Source of the DNA: Methanobacteriota archaeon
GTDB lineage: Archaea; Thermoplasmatota; Poseidoniia; Poseidoniales; Thalassarchaeaceae
NCBI GenBank assembly: GCA_002724815.1
Contig: PBPV01000043.1
Location: 21,389-27,134, forward strand
Length of the DNA stretch: 5,746 nucleotides
Direction of reading: 5' to 3'
Positions within the stretch are counted from its first letter, which is position 1; every line of letters starts with the position of its first letter. The notes beneath the pieces were generated by a model that saw only the letters and a program-made list of their open reading frames with translations, was not told where the DNA came from and ran no database searches. This document shows positions 5,046 to 5,746 of this stretch, in pieces. A program made the position numbers and the translations under genes.

Positions 5046-5746
5046 ATGCGACCCTCCTCTACACCAGACATCATTTCCTATGTCCGGTCTCAATCAGGAG
5101 CTTCCCACATCATCCTAATCGATCCTGATGATGCCAGTCCAGACGTTGCAGCACAGCGATGCGTTGCAGCAGTTTCCGCGGGAACGAGGATGATTTTTGT
5201 TGGCGGATCATCAGGCACAGACGAAGACAACGTTCACCCCACAGTGGTCGCCATTCAGGAAGCACTCGAACTATGCAAATGGAACTCTAGTCAAGATGCT
5301 GATTTAGATGAGTCATTTTGGGAAGTTCCTGTGGTCTTATTTCCCCAGGGTGCATCAGCACTTTCCCCATCTGCAGATGCCATCACATTCATGATGCTCA
5401 TGAACAGTACCAATCCAGAATTCCTGGTTGGTGAGCAAGTTCGGGGTGCCCCCTACATTCGCAAAGCAGGGGTTGAACCCATGGGAATGGGCTACGTCAT
5501 CTGCGCACCCGGTGGTAAGGCCGGCGAAGTCGGTCAAGCCAAATTGATTGAGGCCAATGAAACCGAACTCATTGCTGCCTACGCAATGTGCGCTGAATCC
5601 TATGGATTTTCAATTCTTTATCTTGAAGCGGGAAGTGGCGCCCAAACACCCGTTCACCCCGATTTAATCCGCGCCGCTCGAGCCGCCAGTGACAAACTAA
5701 TCCTCTGTGTTGGAGGGGGAATCCGGAATGGTGCCACGGCGAAGAT
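5046..5746 (+). CDS. Geranylgeranylglyceryl phosphate synthase, 3'-incomplete
   Basis: The first 233 residues of a gene cut by the window end. The enzyme joins geranylgeranyl diphosphate to sn-glycerol-1-phosphate, the first ether bond of archaeal membrane lipids; it is a TIM-barrel of the PcrB/GGGPS family. Visible motifs in order: LIDPD (24-28), FVGGSSG (51-57), LFPQGASALSPSADAI (98-113), STNPEFLVGEQ (121-131), GMGYVICAPGGKAGEVGQAK (147-166), YLEAGSGA (192-199) and the phosphate-binding GGGIRNG (223-229). Only the last part of the barrel is missing. Between the helix ending near 76 and the strand starting at P95 there are about 15 extra residues (CKWNSSQDADLDESF) compared with the methanogen enzymes I recall. 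ATG 5046 is the only start in this frame after stops at 4956-4961; it follows the flavoprotein stop by 17 bp with no clear ribosome site. The family call is firm, and GGGPS fits better than the bacterial heptaprenyl form given the operon. Confidence 0.94.
   Translation, partial: MRPSSTPDIISYVRSQSGASHIILIDPDDASPDVAAQRCVAAVSAGTRMIFVGGSSGTDEDNVHPTVVAIQEALELCKWNSSQDADLDESFWEVPVVLFPQGASALSPSADAITFMMLMNSTNPEFLVGEQVRGAPYIRKAGVEPMGMGYVICAPGGKAGEVGQAKLIEANETELIAAYAMCAESYGFSILYLEAGSGAQTPVHPDLIRAARAASDKLILCVGGGIRNGATAK

Noticed and set aside
4781..5128. A 115-codon plus-strand frame across the flavoprotein and GGGPS junction, considered as a frameshifted continuation of a longer reductase.
   Set aside because: Its translation has no FAD-domain likeness, while both overlapping frames (flavoprotein and GGGPS) show clear family motifs. 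There is no sign of a frameshift.
1..5746. CRISPR array, tRNA, rRNA, insertion sequence or attachment site.
   Set aside because: No regularly spaced repeats, cloverleaf-like segments, transposase motifs or long terminal inverted repeats were found on reading both strands.

Overview
The window looks like a compact archaeal chromosome segment. The strongest evidence is the right-hand operon: an incomplete geranylgeranylglyceryl phosphate synthase (first ether-bond enzyme of archaeal lipids), preceded by a small flavoprotein-like gene related to geranylgeranyl reductases and by an 8-Cys ferredoxin. A KH-less beta-CASP nuclease of the archaeal CPSF type supports this. Very short gaps, convergent genes that share stop codons, and probable leaderless starts fit a streamlined euryarchaeon. 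Marine Group II / Thermoplasmatota-like is my best guess, but it is an inference from style and gene content; the window has no rRNA or other decisive marker.

Layout. Bases 1-164 (+) hold the last 53 residues of a TauE/SafE-type permease. It runs tail-to-tail, with a 4-bp stop overlap, into a minus-strand pair: a two-TM hypothetical protein (161-514) and, upstream of it, a small basic zinc-ribbon protein (560-856). A 73-bp divergent promoter region separates these from a complete MsbA-like ABC half-transporter (930-2711, +). The transporter converges, with an 8-bp palindromic stop overlap, on a minus-strand beta-CASP metallo-beta-lactamase ribonuclease (2704-4014, possibly extending to a TTG at 4116). 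A second divergent intergenic region, carrying an imperfect 14-bp direct repeat, leads to the plus-strand ferredoxin - flavoprotein - GGGP synthase operon, which runs off the window at 5746.

How the genes fit together. The right operon makes sense as a lipid module. GGGP synthase joins geranylgeranyl diphosphate to glycerol-1-phosphate. A ferredoxin-fed flavoprotein could deliver electrons for saturating the isoprenoid chains. The flavoprotein is only 180 residues and has lost expected cofactor and active-site residues, so its role is the main open question here. The ABC exporter, the beta-CASP nuclease and the two small left-hand genes have no visible functional link to that module. I saw no mobile element, CRISPR array, tRNA or rRNA.
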